Assembly (NCBI RefSeq): GCF_000482385.1
Contig: NZ_AXVD01000021.1
Location: forward strand, 54,884 to 118,883
Source: Nocardia sp. CNY236
GTDB lineage: Bacteria; Actinomycetota; Actinomycetes; Mycobacteriales; Mycobacteriaceae
Reading direction: 5' to 3'
Length of the DNA stretch: 64,000 nt
Under the pieces are notes generated by a model, which ran no database searches, had not been told where the DNA came from, and was given only the letters and a program-made list of their open reading frames with translations. The position numbers and the translations under genes were made by a program. Below, one piece after another: positions 8,198 through 19,297 of this stretch (position 1 is its first letter; each line of letters begins with the position of its first letter).

Positions 8198-9223
8198 CAG
8201 TTCGTCGGCGGCGAGCGAGGCGGTCAGCGTTCCCTCGCGCACTCGCTGTTCCACGTGCGCGCGAACAGCCTTCACCTCGGGGTTGTTCGCGAGCCGCCGC
8301 AGCAATCGATCATGCACCATGGCCCACGTCCATTCGACCTGCTGCCGCCGACGCCGATCGGTGAACTCCCCGGCGTCGGTGAGCACGCGACGGTGCTCGA
8401 GCACGGTGTCCCAAAACCGTTCCAGGCCGATCCCATGCAAACCGCTCATGGTCAGCACCGGCGGACGCCACCGGGCGTCGGGCGGTGTGATCAGGCGCAA
8501 AGCGCCGGCGAGATCTCGGGCCGCGGCCTTGGCTTCGACCTCGTGCTCACCGTCGGCCTTGTTCACCGCCACCACATCGGCGAGTTCCAGCACGCCCTTC
8601 TTGATGCCCTGCAGCTGATCACCGGTGCGGGCCAAGGTGAGAAAGCAGAACACGTCGACCATGTTCGCCACCGTGACCTCGGACTGTCCCACGCCGACCG
8701 TCTCCACCAGAATGACGTCGTAGCCGGCTGCTTCGAGCAATACGATCGTCTCTCGTGTCGCCGTGGCGACGCCGCCGAGCGTGCCCGCAGTGGGTGACGG
8801 GCGAATGTAGGCGTTGCGCTCGATCGCAAGGCGCGCCATTCGGGTCTTGTCACCGAGGATGGAACCGCCGGTCCGAGTCGATGACGGATCGACGGCCAGC
8901 ACCGCGACCCGGTGGCCTTTGCCGATCAAATACATACCGAGCGCATCGATGAAGGTCGACTTGCCTACGCCGGGAACACCGGTGATTCCGACCCGATTCG
9001 ACGGTGGCTCGGCCGGGGAACCGCTCGGCTGCGCCGCCAACCGCAGCAACAACTGCTGCGCCAGCGCCCGATGGTCGACCCGGGTCGACTCCACCAGTGT
9101 GATCGCACGAGCCAGCGCAGCTCGATCATCGGCCCGGACCGCCGCGGCGAGCGCATCGACGTCGATGATTCGACGCGCCGACGCCTGCGCGGCGTCTCGC
9201 GCCGCCGAGTTCGCCCCGCTCAT
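8174..9223 (-). CDS. meaB: methylmalonyl-CoA mutase-associated GTPase (MeaB/ArgK)
   Basis: 349 residues. G3E-type P-loop GTPase with Walker [10 protein letters not shown], the MeaB segments [19 protein letters not shown] and [12 protein letters not shown], the switch region ETVGVGQSE and the base-specificity motif NKAD. It gates cofactor loading of methylmalonyl-CoA mutase and protects or reactivates that enzyme. ATG at 9223 overlaps the mutB stop by 4 bp, the usual mutA-mutB-meaB operon arrangement. Cytoplasmic partner of MutB. Confidence 0.96.
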   Translation of the reverse strand: MSGANSAARDAAQASARRIIDVDALAAAVRADDRAALARAITLVESTRVDHRALAQQLLLRLAAQPSGSPAEPPSNRVGITGVPGVGKSTFIDALGMYLIGKGHRVAVLAVDPSSTRTGGSILGDKTRMARLAIERNAYIRPSPTAGTLGGVATATRETIVLLEAAGYDVILVETVGVGQSEVTVANMVDVFCFLTLARTGDQLQGIKKGVLELADVVAVNKADGEHEVEAKAAARDLAGALRLITPPDARWRPPVLTMSGLHGIGLERFWDTVLEHRRVLTDAGEFTDRRRRQQVEWTWAMVHDRLLRRLANNPEVKAVRAHVEQRVREGTLTASLAADELLRAFDGR

Positions 9224-11490
9224 TCCGCTACGGTTCGTTCCACGGCGCCAGAACCGAGTTCGTGCCCGAGTTCGGCGCCGAGCTTGGTCAACAGGTCGAT
9301 TGCGGCCTCGGCGATGACGGTTCCGGGCGGGAAGATCGCCGCCGCACCCGCACGGTAGAGCTCGTCGAAGTCGCCCGGCGGAACGACGCCACCCACGACC
9401 ACCATGATGTCGGGACGCCCGACGTCGGCCAGCGCCTGACGCAGGGCCGGAACCAGCGTGAGATGACCGGCCGCCAGTGAGGACACGCCCACGACATGGA
9501 CGTCGTTGTCGGCAGCTTGCCGCGCCACCTCTTCGGGTGTCTGGAACAACGGACCCACATCGACGTCGAAACCGAGGTCCGCGAACGCCGTGGCGATCAC
9601 CTTTTGCCCTCGATCATGACCATCCTGCCCCATCTTCGCAACGAGGATACGTGGCCGGCGGCCTTCCAGCTCGGCGAATTCGTCGACCAGTGCACTCGCT
9701 TCGGTGATACTGGTGACTTTGCCTGCCTCGTCACGGTACACACCGGACAGAGTACGGATTTCGGCCTGATGGCGGCCGAACGCCCGCTCCAGGGCGTCGG
9801 AGATCTCACCGACGGTGGCCTTGGCCCGCGCGGCGTCGATGGCAAGCGCCAGCAGGTTGGTGGCCATGCCACCACCAGACGACTCGGCCGACGCGGTCAA
9901 CGCGCGCAAGGCACGCTCCACGGCCGCGGCATCTCGACCGGCCCGCAGCCGACGCAGTTTCTCGATCTGCTCTGCGCGCACTCGAGAATTGTCCACCTTG
10001 AGGACCTCGACCTGTTGGTCCTCGTCGACTCGATACTTGTTGACACCGATCATCGGCTGCTGACCGGTGTCGATTCGCGCCTGAGCACGCGCAGCGGCCT
10101 CTTCGATGCGCAGCTTCGGAATGCCCTCGCCGATCGCCTGCGCCATACCGCCGTGTGCTTCGACTTCGGCAATGTGCGCGCGAGCGCGGTCGGCCAGCCG
10201 ATGGGTCAGCCACTCGACGTAGTACGAACCGCCCCAGGGATCGATCGGGCGGGTGGTGCCCGACTCCTGCTGGATCAGCAGCTGCGTATTGCGGGCGATA
10301 CGCGCGGAGAAATCGGTCGGCAACGCCAAGGCTTCGTCGAGGGCGTTGGTGTGCAACGACTGGGTGTGCCCCTGCGTAGCAGCCATGGCCTCGACGCAGG
10401 TACGCGCGACATTGTTGTAGACGTCCTGGGCGGTGAGCGACCACCCCGAGGTCTGCGAATGCGTCCGCAAGGACAATGATTTGGCACTGTTCGGGTTGAA
10501 GTTTGCGACCAACTCGCTCCACAGCAGACGCCCAGCACGCAGCTTGGCCACCTCCATGAAGAAGTTCATGCCGATTCCCCAGAAGAACGACAATCGGGGT
10601 GCGAAATCGTCCACCCCCATGCCGGCGTCGAGGCCGGCGCGGATGTATTCGACGCCGTCGGCGAGGGTGTAGGCCAACTCCAAGTCGGCTGTCGCGCCCG
10701 CCTCCTGAATGTGGTATCCGGAGATGGAGATCGAGTTGAACTTCGGCATCTTCGCACTGGTGTAGGCGAAGATATCCGAGATGATCCGCATCGACGGCTC
10801 AGGTGGGTAGATGTAGGTGTTACGGACCATGAACTCTTTCAGAATATCGTTCTGAATGGTTCCGGCCAGCTGTTCGGGCTTCACCCCCTGCTCTTCGGCG
10901 GCGACGACGTACAGGGCCAGGATGGGCAGTACCGCACCGTTCATCGTCATCGATACGCTGACCTGATCCAGTGGAATATGGTCGAACAACTGACGCATGT
11001 CCAAGATCGAGTCGATGGCTACACCGGCCATACCGACGTCGCCCCGCACGCGGGGGTGGTCGGAGTCATAGCCGCGGTGGGTCGCAAGATCGAATGCCAC
11101 CGACAGGCCCTTCTGACCTGCCTGCAGATTGCGCCGGTAGAACGCGTTGGAGTCGGCGGCGGTGGAGAAGCCGGCGTATTGACGAATGGTCCAGGGCTGG
11201 TTGACATACATCGTCGGGTACGGCCCGCGCACGAACGGCGCGACACCTGGCACACTGTCGAGCGGATACCCCTCGGCCGCAATGGCATCTCGGTCGGCCT
11301 TGGTGAAAACCGGCGCAACGTCGATGCCTTCGGGCGTCGACCACACCAACTGCTCGGGGGCATACCCATTGGCAGTCGCGACCGCCCGGGTATACGTGGC
11401 GGCGTCGCCGGCAGCGGGCTCCGGAGTGGGACCCGCGAGCGGCACCTCGGCGAAACTGCCGATCACCTGGTTGCTCTGCCGCGTCGTCAT
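9220..11490 (-). CDS. mutB: methylmalonyl-CoA mutase, large (catalytic) subunit
   Basis: 756 residues. B12-dependent interconversion of (R)-methylmalonyl-CoA and succinyl-CoA, which feeds propionate, odd-chain and branched-chain carbon into the TCA cycle. The N-terminal TIM barrel has substrate-site segments [18 protein letters not shown] and WGGSYYVE. The C-terminal cobalamin domain has DGHDRG (base-off/His-on binding) together with GVSSLAAGH and VVVGGVVP. Its ATG at 11490 overlaps the mutA stop by one base and its stop overlaps meaB, so the three genes are translationally coupled. Confidence 0.97.
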   Translation of the reverse strand: MTTRQSNQVIGSFAEVPLAGPTPEPAAGDAATYTRAVATANGYAPEQLVWSTPEGIDVAPVFTKADRDAIAAEGYPLDSVPGVAPFVRGPYPTMYVNQPWTIRQYAGFSTAADSNAFYRRNLQAGQKGLSVAFDLATHRGYDSDHPRVRGDVGMAGVAIDSILDMRQLFDHIPLDQVSVSMTMNGAVLPILALYVVAAEEQGVKPEQLAGTIQNDILKEFMVRNTYIYPPEPSMRIISDIFAYTSAKMPKFNSISISGYHIQEAGATADLELAYTLADGVEYIRAGLDAGMGVDDFAPRLSFFWGIGMNFFMEVAKLRAGRLLWSELVANFNPNSAKSLSLRTHSQTSGWSLTAQDVYNNVARTCVEAMAATQGHTQSLHTNALDEALALPTDFSARIARNTQLLIQQESGTTRPIDPWGGSYYVEWLTHRLADRARAHIAEVEAHGGMAQAIGEGIPKLRIEEAAARAQARIDTGQQPMIGVNKYRVDEDQQVEVLKVDNSRVRAEQIEKLRRLRAGRDAAAVERALRALTASAESSGGGMATNLLALAIDAARAKATVGEISDALERAFGRHQAEIRTLSGVYRDEAGKVTSITEASALVDEFAELEGRRPRILVAKMGQDGHDRGQKVIATAFADLGFDVDVGPLFQTPEEVARQAADNDVHVVGVSSLAAGHLTLVPALRQALADVGRPDIMVVVGGVVPPGDFDELYRAGAAAIFPPGTVIAEAAIDLLTKLGAELGHELGSGAVERTVAE

Positions 11491-13346
11491 CAGGCTCCCA
11501 CCTTCTCCAGCAAGTCCGACAACATGGCGACCGCGTCGATGCGCGCAGCGAGGAACCCGTCGGGACGCTGCGGCTCGTCGAGGTCTGCGACGTCGTTCGC
11601 GGCGCCGACCAACAGCACCGTCGACACGCCGGCGGCGCGCAGCTGCTGCACGGCCGCGCCGGCTTCATCCTGGTAACGCGCCTGCGCCCCGCACAACACG
11701 GCGATGGGCGCGCCGGCGTCCGTGGCTGCCTCGGCAATCGCGCTCACCTCCAGCGGACCGGGATCGACCGATTCGATCCCCCCCGAGGCCAGAAGATTCG
11801 CCGCAAACGTCACCCGAGTATTGTGTTCGGCGACTGGACCCAGCGGCACCAGCAGCGCCCGTGGCCGCGCGCCGTGTTCGCCGAGATAGGCATCGGAGCG
11901 ATTTCGCAGCTGCTCGAAAGCCGCGCCGTAGCGCGATCCGCGACTCGCCTGCCACGCGGCCGCCGACAGCGGCTGCTCGGCCAAGTTCGGGAATTCGGTC
12001 ACCCCGGTCACAGCGGTCTTGCGGTGTGCGATGTCGGCCTGCCGCGCAGTGTGGGTGGCGGCGATGCGCTCGGCGAGCAATCCGGACTCGAGCGCCGCGA
12101 GGTAGCCGCCAGCCGCTTCGATTTCCTGCAGGAACTCCCAGGCCTTCGCCGCCAGCGCTGCGGTGAGCTGCTCGACGTGCCACGAGCCGGCGCCAGGATC
12201 CCGCACGTGGCCCACGTGCGACTCCTCGAGCAGCAGCAGTTGGACGTTGCGGGCAATCCGTTCCGAAAACGACGTCGAGACGCCGAGCTCGCCGGCGGGC
12301 AATGCGGTGTCGAACGGCAATACCGTCACCGTGTCGGCGCCGCCGACACCGGCGCCGAACGCGGCGAGCGTCGTCCGCAGCATGTTCACCCACGGATCGC
12401 GTTGGCTCATCATGGCGGCCGAGGTGACCGCGTGTTGCGGTGCACCACCGGATTCCGGAACGCCGCACACCTGCGCGACGCGCGCCCAGAGTTGCCTGGC
12501 AGCGCGAAACTTCGCGACGGTGGCGAACTGGTCGTCGGTAGCGGCGAATCGGAATTCCAATTGCTCGAACGCATCGGTGATGGTCAGGTTCTCGGTCAAC
12601 GAACGGAGATAGGCCAACCCGGCCGCCACGGTCGCGCCCAACTCTTGCGCATCGGCGGCGCCCGCATTGTGGAACACGGTCCCGTCCACGGTGATCGAGC
12701 GGACCGTCTCGGACCGGCGCGCCGACCGCTCGGCGAGCGTGACCGTCTCGGCCAGACCGACGTCGGCCAGACCCGTGAATCGGCTGGTCAACGGCGCGGC
12801 ACCGAGACCTATCCGAATGTCGGCGCGAGTAGGAACCGAGTAGCCGTCGAGCACATCGAACACTTGCGAGGCCGCATCGACCACGACCGTGCCCGCCTCC
12901 AGAGTCAGCGGAGCCAGCTCGAACAGCAGGCCGGTGAGCGCCGCCGGCAGATCCACGACCGATACGCCATCGGCTCCAACCGTGAGCCGGATAGCGCTGG
13001 CGCCATTCTCCAGACCATCCAGTATCTGCTGGTTGGCCACAGCAGCCTCGTGTTCAGCGATCGAGGCGCCCACGAGCCACCCTCGATGGACGTCCCGGGT
13101 GGCGTCACGCCCGCGGACGAAGGGAAATGTCCCGGGCAGCGGCTGCTCGGGCAGTTCGTCCCGCCGGGTGTAGAGCGCAGCGATCGTCAATCCGTCGTAG
13201 GTTGTCTGCTCGAGCAGTCGTTCCGGCTGTGCCGGAGGGTCGGCGGCGTCGATCCGGTGCGCCTTGGCCAGCACCCCCACAATGCCCTTACGCCATGCGG
13301 CGAGGTCGGGCACCGGATCCGTCCCGGGATCTGAAGCAATCGGCAT
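11490..13346 (-). CDS. mutA: methylmalonyl-CoA mutase, small subunit
   Basis: 618 residues, homologous to MutB throughout but without the cofactor-binding DxHxxG motif: the equivalent C-terminal segment reads [13 protein letters not shown]. This is normal for the non-catalytic beta subunit of the heterodimeric actinobacterial mutase. First gene of mutA-mutB-meaB; ATG at 13346, preceded by purine-rich AGCAGG. The 181-bp gap to the divergent VTT gene should hold the operon promoter. Confidence 0.95.
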   Translation of the reverse strand: MPIASDPGTDPVPDLAAWRKGIVGVLAKAHRIDAADPPAQPERLLEQTTYDGLTIAALYTRRDELPEQPLPGTFPFVRGRDATRDVHRGWLVGASIAEHEAAVANQQILDGLENGASAIRLTVGADGVSVVDLPAALTGLLFELAPLTLEAGTVVVDAASQVFDVLDGYSVPTRADIRIGLGAAPLTSRFTGLADVGLAETVTLAERSARRSETVRSITVDGTVFHNAGAADAQELGATVAAGLAYLRSLTENLTITDAFEQLEFRFAATDDQFATVAKFRAARQLWARVAQVCGVPESGGAPQHAVTSAAMMSQRDPWVNMLRTTLAAFGAGVGGADTVTVLPFDTALPAGELGVSTSFSERIARNVQLLLLEESHVGHVRDPGAGSWHVEQLTAALAAKAWEFLQEIEAAGGYLAALESGLLAERIAATHTARQADIAHRKTAVTGVTEFPNLAEQPLSAAAWQASRGSRYGAAFEQLRNRSDAYLGEHGARPRALLVPLGPVAEHNTRVTFAANLLASGGIESVDPGPLEVSAIAEAATDAGAPIAVLCGAQARYQDEAGAAVQQLRAAGVSTVLLVGAANDVADLDEPQRPDGFLAARIDAVAMLSDLLEKVGA

Positions 13347-13515
13347 AGCCTGCTGTACCTCTTCCTCGACCCGGGCACACCGCCTTTGTGCACCCGACAG
13401 CCCACGCGTTCACCCAGCTCGGCAATTGCCTCGGTCGGTGGGTATTCGTCCCGCTTGCACCGATGGTATCCGGCGAATTCCAGGCTGCCTGCCCCTCCCC
13501 GCCGCTACCGACGAG

Positions 13516-13521
13516 TAACCT
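13516..13521 (+). promoter_or_regulatory. -10 box of a probable leaderless promoter
   Basis: TAACCT sits exactly 6 nt before the GTG at 13528 and there is no Shine-Dalgarno sequence. Confidence 0.5.
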
Positions 13522-13527
13522 GTCGCG

Positions 13528-14250
13528 GTGACCACGCTGATCCGCACCCTGCGAATCGTCGCGCTGCTCGCCGGCGCGGCCGCACTGGTGGGCGCCGCAC
13601 TACTGCTTCCGCTGCCCGGCCCACAGCTGATCCAACAGTGGGCAACGACGGTCGGCTCGCTGTTGCCACTGCTGTTCTTCCTGGTCCACGCGCTGGCAAC
13701 GGTTGCACCCGTACCCCGCACCGTGTTCACGGTCAGCGCGGGTCTACTGTTCGGGCCGTCGCTGGGCATCATGCTCGCAGTGAGCGCAACAACCGTGAGC
13801 GCGGCATTGGCGATCCTACTGGTCCGCGTGCTCGACCGCGACCGAGTCGCCGCTCGGCTCACCCATCCCATGGTGCAGGCCATCGATGCGCGCCTCGCAC
13901 GCAGAGGTTGGTTGGCGGTCGGCTCGCTACGGCTGATCGCGCCGGTACCGTTCTCGGTGATCAACTACTGCGCCGGATTGTCCTCGATCCGGTTCTGGCC
14001 GTATCTGATCTCCACCCTGCTCGGCGTCCTTCCCGGCACGATCGGCACAGTCGTTCTCGGCGATGCCCTCACCGGGGCGACGCATCCTGCGATGCTGGTC
14101 CTGTCGGGTGTGTGTCTCGTGGTGGGCCTCATCGGATTGGTCGTCGATGCTCGCTGGCGGACGGCACCGTTTGCGCTCACTCGCCCCCAGCCGTTGACGT
14201 GTGCCGATGGACAGCACGGGATCGGGCATCCGCTGAGTCCCGCCGGGTGA
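13528..14250 (+). CDS. VTT-domain (TVP38/TMEM64, DedA-like) membrane protein
   Basis: 240 residues with about five or six membrane segments. The VTT core is visible: VPRTVFTVSAGLLFGPSLGI near residue 70, and the conserved basic loop LRLIAPVPFSVINYCAG near residue 137, followed by GTIGTVVLGDAL. Bacterial members are lipid scramblase or flippase candidates and affect membrane homeostasis; the exact substrate here is unknown. The C-terminal 40 residues are hydrophilic and not conserved. It converges on the CorA-like gene with an 80-bp gap in which no clear terminator hairpin was found. Confidence 0.88.
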   Translation: MTTLIRTLRIVALLAGAAALVGAALLLPLPGPQLIQQWATTVGSLLPLLFFLVHALATVAPVPRTVFTVSAGLLFGPSLGIMLAVSATTVSAALAILLVRVLDRDRVAARLTHPMVQAIDARLARRGWLAVGSLRLIAPVPFSVINYCAGLSSIRFWPYLISTLLGVLPGTIGTVVLGDALTGATHPAMLVLSGVCLVVGLIGLVVDARWRTAPFALTRPQPLTCADGQHGIGHPLSPAG

Positions 14251-14329
14251 GACCCTCGACACCCAGGTTGCCGAGGCAGACCACTCCGGTTGTGAGACAT
14301 CCGACATGAGGCTCAACCGGCGCTGCCCC

Positions 14330-15289
14330 TCAGTCGCGCGCAGCGACGATTCGGTGCCGCCGCTTCCACTGGAGGTAGACCGCTGGGATCGCCCCCACTG
14401 CCAGGGTCATCAGAGCGGTCGCCAGGGATCGATGCTGCCACGACGATTCGGGTATCCACGCCCACGTGGCCCAGTGGCACGCAATGACCACTGTCAGCGG
14501 GAGGATGGTCGCGACGACGACGGTGACCAGCTCCACGACCCGGCTCTGCGTGGCAGCCAGCTCGGTGATCACGGATTGCTGCAGGTAGCAGATCGTGCCG
14601 TGCTCGAGAACGGCACGCTGTCGCACCTCTTCGATCTCGGCGACGAGTGTCCCGATCAGGTCGTGGAGTTCGCCTCGCGCGCCCAGCGCCGCCTGTAGGT
14701 GGCGCGCCCCGCGCGCCAGGTGGAGTTGGGTCTGTTGGGTGCGTGCGGCTATGTGTTCCAGGGCGTTCATCCGGGATACCACGGAGTGCAGGTCGGCGAC
14801 GGCGATCCGGCCGCCCGGCCGATCGCGGGTACGGCTTCGCGTCTCGATCGTGTGGCGTATCGCGTCCAACTCTGTGCTGGCGTGGTGAACCACTCGGCTC
14901 GACGCCTCGTTCAGCGCCCAGAACAGTGCATACATCACGCCATGGGCCGAGCGAGCGAGTGTGGTGTTGCCACTCATCTTCTCGATCGCGCGGTCGAATG
15001 GAAGGAAGTGCTCCGACGGTTGCAGTGTCACCAAAAATTCGCTGCTCAAGGCGAAAACGATCGTTTCGCGTTCCACGGTCTCGGCGCGCTCGTAGATGGC
15101 TGCCACCGGGAGATACCGGAAGCCGTCGCTGTCGTCGACCTGGCCGCGCGCGGCGGCGAAATCGATTCCGAGCCGTTCTCGCAGCACGGCAGCGGTATCG
15201 ACGTCGTCCCTGGCAACGGGAATCCAATATTGCTGCAGCACTTCGGTGTCGAAATGATCGACCGGGGCGGTGTCGAGGAAGGTGGTCAT
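14330..15289 (-). CDS. CorA-like membrane protein lacking the GMN motif
   Basis: 319 residues. A long soluble N-terminal domain (about 1-255, helical in its second half) is followed by two membrane segments (VVELVTVVVATILPLTVVIA and LATALMTLAVGAIPAVYL) and a short basic tail, the layout of a CorA/ZntB subunit. The loop between them reads CHWATWAWIP where true CorA channels have a (Y/F)GMN selectivity filter, so magnesium transport is doubtful. It could be a divergent channel or a non-transporting relative. No strong ribosome site precedes the ATG at 15289. It stands alone, downstream of the urease genes on the same strand but 800 bp away. Confidence 0.7.
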   Translation of the reverse strand: MTTFLDTAPVDHFDTEVLQQYWIPVARDDVDTAAVLRERLGIDFAAARGQVDDSDGFRYLPVAAIYERAETVERETIVFALSSEFLVTLQPSEHFLPFDRAIEKMSGNTTLARSAHGVMYALFWALNEASSRVVHHASTELDAIRHTIETRSRTRDRPGGRIAVADLHSVVSRMNALEHIAARTQQTQLHLARGARHLQAALGARGELHDLIGTLVAEIEEVRQRAVLEHGTICYLQQSVITELAATQSRVVELVTVVVATILPLTVVIACHWATWAWIPESSWQHRSLATALMTLAVGAIPAVYLQWKRRHRIVAARD

Positions 15290-16090
15290 CGACTACTGCT
15301 CGGAGGAAGAACCGCGCGAGATCGACGAAAATGCCGCCGATCGCCACCTACCTGCCGGTCCGTGCACCGACCGGTGACCGACGTCGCATCGACTCGCCGA
15401 AATCGGCTCGATACAAGGCATGTGGACTGGCCCGACCTCTGTGGCCATAGCAGTGGCTCCAATACTTGCTGTTCGTTCGGACTGAGGACCTCGCCCCACC
15501 GCACACGAGCGCGGGGAACGAGCCGGTCACGACACGACCAGTACGAGTCGAGTCGCGGGCGCAAAGCGACGCACTCGAGGTGACCCGAGATCACCCGGCG
15601 ACATCGATCGATGGCGGACGTGAAGATCCGTGCCCGGTCCGGGGCCCGGCCGAATACACCGAACCTCTGATCATCGGCGAACCTCAACGACGTACCGACA
15701 CACACCGTTGCGTGCGAACGGCTCGGCCGGTGATACCGATACTGTCATCCGGCATCTGCCGCTCACCTCGCTTCGCTGGTCGGCCGGCGCACATATTGCG
15801 CCATCCACCATTGGTAACTCGCCGATCGGAGCGGGTCAATCGCTTGCCCAAGTGTTCGACGGCACGCCATCCAGTGGCAACCTCACGATACACAAGAATC
15901 GGATTATGCTGTATAGCAATGTTTTTCGAAAGTATCGAGCCTGCTACAGCCCCGCTCGAACCTTGTCCCTCGAAGCAGAGGTGCGCACTCCCGTTGCCAG
16001 CTACCCTCGCCTATTGTCCGTCGCCATTCGAGGAACCGGCCGTGCTGTATACCGCCGGAGGGCTATACGGCGATGGGAAAGCAGCCGGTG
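15290..16090. other. 800-bp region without a recognisable gene
   Basis: Open frames on both strands here give proteins of no recognisable family and biased composition, so none is called. An AT-rich patch at about 15880-15935 contains the imperfect palindrome TGCTGTATAGCA and could hold a promoter or operator. This is where ureF, ureG and ureD would be expected after ureC; nothing resembling them was found. Confidence 0.6.
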
Positions 16091-17812
16091 TCAGAACAGG
16101 AAGTAACGCTGGGCCATAGGAAGTTCCGTGGCAGGTTGTTCGCGCCAGATCTCGCCGTCGATGCGGACGGTGAAGGTATCCGGTTCGACTTCGATGCGTG
16201 GCATCGCGTCGTTGTGCGGCATATCGGCCTTTCCGATGCGCCGAACATTGCGGACCGGTATCAGGTCGCGGTGCACCCGCAACCGGTCGGCGAGCCCCGC
16301 TTCGATCGCGTGCTCGGAGACGAAGTGCACAGAAGTCGCGGCAGCGCTCGTGGGGGCGGCGCCGAACATCGGGCGTGGTAGCACTGGCTGTGGGGTCGGA
16401 ATGGAGGCGTTGGCGTCACCCATCGCGGCCCACGCGATCGCACCGCCTTTGAGTACGGCATGCGGACGGACGCCGAAGAAGGCGGGCTCCCACAACACCA
16501 GGTCGGCGAGCTTGCCGACCTCGACCGAACCGATCTCGCGGTCGAGCCCGTGCGCAATGGCCGGGCAGATCGTGTATTTCGAGACGTAGCGGCGGACTCG
16601 GGCATTGTCGGCGGCACCGTCGCCCTGCAGCGCGCCGCGACGACGTTTCATGACGTGCGCGGTCTGCCATGTGCGCAAGACGACCTCCCCGATACGCCCC
16701 ATCGCCTGAGAATCACTGCCGATCATCGAGATCGCGCCGAGATCGTGGAGAAGATCTTCCGCGGCGATGGTGGACGGACGAATGCGACTCTCGGCGAACG
16801 CGAGGTCTTCTGGGATGGAGGGGCTCAGATGGTGACACACCATGAGCATGTCCAGATGCTCGTCCAGGGTGTTGATCGTGTGCGGACGGGTCGGGTTGGT
16901 CGAACTGGGCAGCACATTGGGGTGCGCAGCGACGGTGATGATGTCGGGTGCGTGTCCGCCTCCGGCTCCTTCGGTGTGGTAGGCGTGGATGCTACGCCCC
17001 GCGATCGCCGCGAGAGTGTCCTCGACGAAGCCGGCCTCGTTCAAGGTGTCCGAATGCAGCGCCACCTGCACGCCCGCGGCGTCGGCGACCGTGAGGCAGG
17101 CATCGATCGCCGCCGGAGTCGAACCCCAGTCCTCGTGCAATTTGAAACCCGAGGCACCGCTGCGCAATTGCTCCCACATGGCCTCGGCGCTGACGGTATT
17201 GCCTTTGCCGAGCAAGACGATGTTCAGCGGCCAACCATCGGTGGCTTCCAACATCCGCGCCAGATGCCACGCACCGGGCGTCACCGTAGTCGCTTTGCTG
17301 CCCTCGGCCGGACCGGTTCCACCGCCGATCAATGTCGTGATACCGGAACCGAGCGCCTCGTCCATCAGCTGCGGACAGATGAAGTGGACGTGGCAATCGA
17401 TCGCACCCGCGGTGAGGATTCGGCCGTTGCCCGCGATGATCTCGGTGGATGGTCCGATGACCAGATTCGCGTCCACCCCGGACATGGTGTCCGGGTTGCC
17501 CGCCTTCCCGATCGCGCTGATCCGCCCGTCGCGGATTCCGACATCCGCCTTGATGATTCCCCAGTGATCGATGATCACCACGCCGGTGATCACGGTATCG
17601 GGAGCGCCTTCGGCCCGCGTTGCGCGGGACTGGCCCATGGACTCGCGCAGCACTTTACCGCCACCGAATACGGCCTCGTCACCGGCGCGCCCCGGGCCAC
17701 CACTGCGGTCCTCGGTGATCTCGATCAGCAGATCGGTGTCGGCGAGCCGGATGCGATCACCTGTGGTCGGTCCGAACAGTTCCGCGTAGCGAGTACGACT
17801 CAGGTCGGTCAT
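16091..17812 (-). CDS. ureC: urease subunit alpha
   Basis: 573 residues, the catalytic subunit that hydrolyses urea to ammonia and carbamate at a di-nickel centre. All nickel and catalytic features are present: H141 and H143 (CHVHF), the Lys224 to be carbamylated (GFKLHEDWG), His in ALHSDTLNE, His in [13 protein letters not shown], the flap MVCHHL and Asp in [12 protein letters not shown] at 17812 has AAAGGA 7 nt upstream. It follows ureA and ureB as separate genes, the actinobacterial arrangement. No accessory genes follow it in this window. Confidence 0.97.
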   Translation of the reverse strand: MTDLSRTRYAELFGPTTGDRIRLADTDLLIEITEDRSGGPGRAGDEAVFGGGKVLRESMGQSRATRAEGAPDTVITGVVIIDHWGIIKADVGIRDGRISAIGKAGNPDTMSGVDANLVIGPSTEIIAGNGRILTAGAIDCHVHFICPQLMDEALGSGITTLIGGGTGPAEGSKATTVTPGAWHLARMLEATDGWPLNIVLLGKGNTVSAEAMWEQLRSGASGFKLHEDWGSTPAAIDACLTVADAAGVQVALHSDTLNEAGFVEDTLAAIAGRSIHAYHTEGAGGGHAPDIITVAAHPNVLPSSTNPTRPHTINTLDEHLDMLMVCHHLSPSIPEDLAFAESRIRPSTIAAEDLLHDLGAISMIGSDSQAMGRIGEVVLRTWQTAHVMKRRRGALQGDGAADNARVRRYVSKYTICPAIAHGLDREIGSVEVGKLADLVLWEPAFFGVRPHAVLKGGAIAWAAMGDANASIPTPQPVLPRPMFGAAPTSAAATSVHFVSEHAIEAGLADRLRVHRDLIPVRNVRRIGKADMPHNDAMPRIEVEPDTFTVRIDGEIWREQPATELPMAQRYFLF

Positions 17813-17882
17813 GCTGCATCCTTTCCGACACGAGCGGACCTCTGCATGATCACGCTGCGCTGCCGCTCGTGTACCCGACCGC

Positions 17883-18200
17883 TCACGCCGGTCGGTCCAG
17901 TCGGCCGGGAGGAGGGGAGCTGATGCCGTGCACTTCTCGACGGCCCCCCAGAGGTACCAGTGAAACTCGCTGACCGAGACCGGGTTCGAACCGCACCGCG
18001 GTACCTGCCGGAATATCCAAGCGGCGTCCGTGCGCAGCCGCACGGTCGAATTCCAGCGCGGCGTTCGCCTGGGGGAAATGCACGTGGCTGCCGACTTGCA
18101 CCGGCCGGTCACCGGTGTTCAGCACATCCAACTCGATCCGGTCGGCCCCGACGTTCAGTTCGATCCGGCCCTCGGCACAGAGAAATTCGCCCGGAATCAC
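17883..18200 (-). CDS. ureB: urease subunit beta
   Basis: 105 residues, the small structural subunit of the (alpha-beta-gamma)3 urease. Signatures: MIPGEFL start, [33 protein letters not shown]. The start is GTG at 18200 with TAGGAGC 6 nt upstream; it lies 9 bp after the ureA stop. The protein is full length for actinobacterial UreB. Confidence 0.95.
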   Translation of the reverse strand: MIPGEFLCAEGRIELNVGADRIELDVLNTGDRPVQVGSHVHFPQANAALEFDRAAAHGRRLDIPAGTAVRFEPGLGQRVSLVPLGGRREVHGISSPPPGRLDRPA

Positions 18201-18209
18201 ACAACGCTC

Positions 18210-18512
18210 CTAGCCGATCGGGTGGTGTACGGTGACCAATTTCGTACCATCCGGGAATGTTGCCTCGACCTGGATGTCGTGGAGCATTTCCGGCACACCG
18301 TCCATGACGTCGGCACGGGTGAGAATCGTTCGCCCCGAAGACATCAGCTCTGCGACAGTGCGCCCGTCGCGCGCCCCCTCGAGTACATGGTCGGTGATCA
18401 TCGCGACCGCCTCCGGGTGATTCAGCTTCAATCCGCGCGCTTGCCGTCGTCGAGCAAGTTCGGCGGCGTAGCTGAGCAGCAGGCGCTCCTGCTCGTGCGG
18501 CGACAGTCGCAT
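18210..18512 (-). CDS. ureA: urease subunit gamma
   Basis: 100 residues, the gamma structural subunit. It carries [39 protein letters not shown], the DVMDGVPEM motif and the closing [16 protein letters not shown] lies 7 nt before the ATG at 18512. First gene of ureABC; the promoter would lie in the 80-bp gap to the thioesterase gene, or the urease genes could be read from further upstream. Confidence 0.95.
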   Translation of the reverse strand: MRLSPHEQERLLLSYAAELARRRQARGLKLNHPEAVAMITDHVLEGARDGRTVAELMSSGRTILTRADVMDGVPEMLHDIQVEATFPDGTKLVTVHHPIG

Positions 18513-18592
18513 CCGGGCTCCTCACCGGGTCGCAGTGGCGGGGTGATGGATATTGTGGCACGCCTGTTCACTCGGGCGTCGCGCGAGCGCCC

Positions 18593-19039
18593 TCAGCCAC
18601 GGTGGGGCAGGTTCTGTATTCGTACTTGTCCCCGAGCGACAACCCGCTGCTGCTCATCGGTGATGATTACCTGCCACAACTGCTGCAGCCGGCCCCGGTG
18701 CACGGGAGTCGCCACACCGAGCAACGTGCCGTCGCGGACAGCGCGCAGGAAGTCGGTGTTGTTGTTCACGCCGACCACCGTGCCCCGATCACCGAGCCAG
18801 ACACCGGCCCCGACGCTGGCGAGCGATTCGATGACCGTGCAGTACACACCTCCGTTCTGGATACCAGCCGGCTGGTAGAGGTGGGGTTTGACTATCCACT
18901 CGCCGCACACCCGGTCAGCGGTGACCTCGGTATAGCGCAAACCGATCACATCGGTGAACACGCCTTCGCTGAAGGCGTTCATCTGCTCCGGCGTAATGTC
19001 CGCCGGCGAACCGATCTGCGGCGTTTCCTGCTGTGTCAT
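18593..19039 (-). CDS. PaaI-like hotdog-fold thioesterase
   Basis: 148 residues with a single hotdog domain: VIGLRYTEVTADRVCGEWIV, then the active-site helix YQPAGIQNGGVYCTVIESLAS, then NNNTDFLRAV. The Gln-Asn-Gly-Gly run at the helix start and the later Asp fit the thioesterase 4 (PaaI/YdiI) group. It hydrolyses an aryl- or acyl-CoA, substrate unknown. ATG at 19039 precedes the conserved part; an upstream in-frame start would add 51 unlikely residues. Divergent from the iron importer. Confidence 0.88.
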   Translation of the reverse strand: MTQQETPQIGSPADITPEQMNAFSEGVFTDVIGLRYTEVTADRVCGEWIVKPHLYQPAGIQNGGVYCTVIESLASVGAGVWLGDRGTVVGVNNNTDFLRAVRDGTLLGVATPVHRGRLQQLWQVIITDEQQRVVARGQVRIQNLPHRG

Positions 19040-19193
19040 GCAGCCACTGTCGCACAGGTCACAGAGGCCGCCATCATGGGCCGGTGGACGAGGGAAGAGC
19101 GGCGGGCTCCAGCGATGAACGGAGCCCGCCGCGGCAGGGGATCGGGGTCGCCGCAGCCCTCGGGACACACTCGATCCGAACGCCGGTACCATA

Positions 19194-19212
19194 GTAGGCC
19201 AGGCTTACCTAA
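19194..19212. promoter_or_regulatory. IdeR/DtxR iron box, distal
   Basis: A 19-bp site close to the IdeR consensus TTAGGTTAGGCTTACCTAA; it differs at the first base and at the TT of GGTTAGG (CC here). It lies between the divergent thioesterase and the iron importer, 49 bp from the second box. Iron-loaded IdeR binding here would repress transcription. Confidence 0.82.
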
Positions 19213-19242
19213 GTAAGCAACCGATTCCGATCGACCTGAAAA

Positions 19243-19261
19243 CTAGGTTAGGCTTACCACG
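19243..19261. promoter_or_regulatory. IdeR/DtxR iron box, promoter-proximal
   Basis: A 19-bp site that keeps the core TAGGTTAGGCTTACC and departs only at the first base and the last three. It includes a possible -10 (TAGGCT, 19249-19254) for the permease gene at 19298, so bound repressor would block the promoter directly. Confidence 0.85.
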
Positions 19262-19297
19262 CTTGTCCGTACTCGTGAACAGGAGTCGTCTGTCGCC

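Noticed and set aside
15466..16119. 217-codon plus-strand frame downstream of ureC
   Set aside because: No ribosome site, no recognisable domain, composition unlike neighbouring genes; treated as non-coding.
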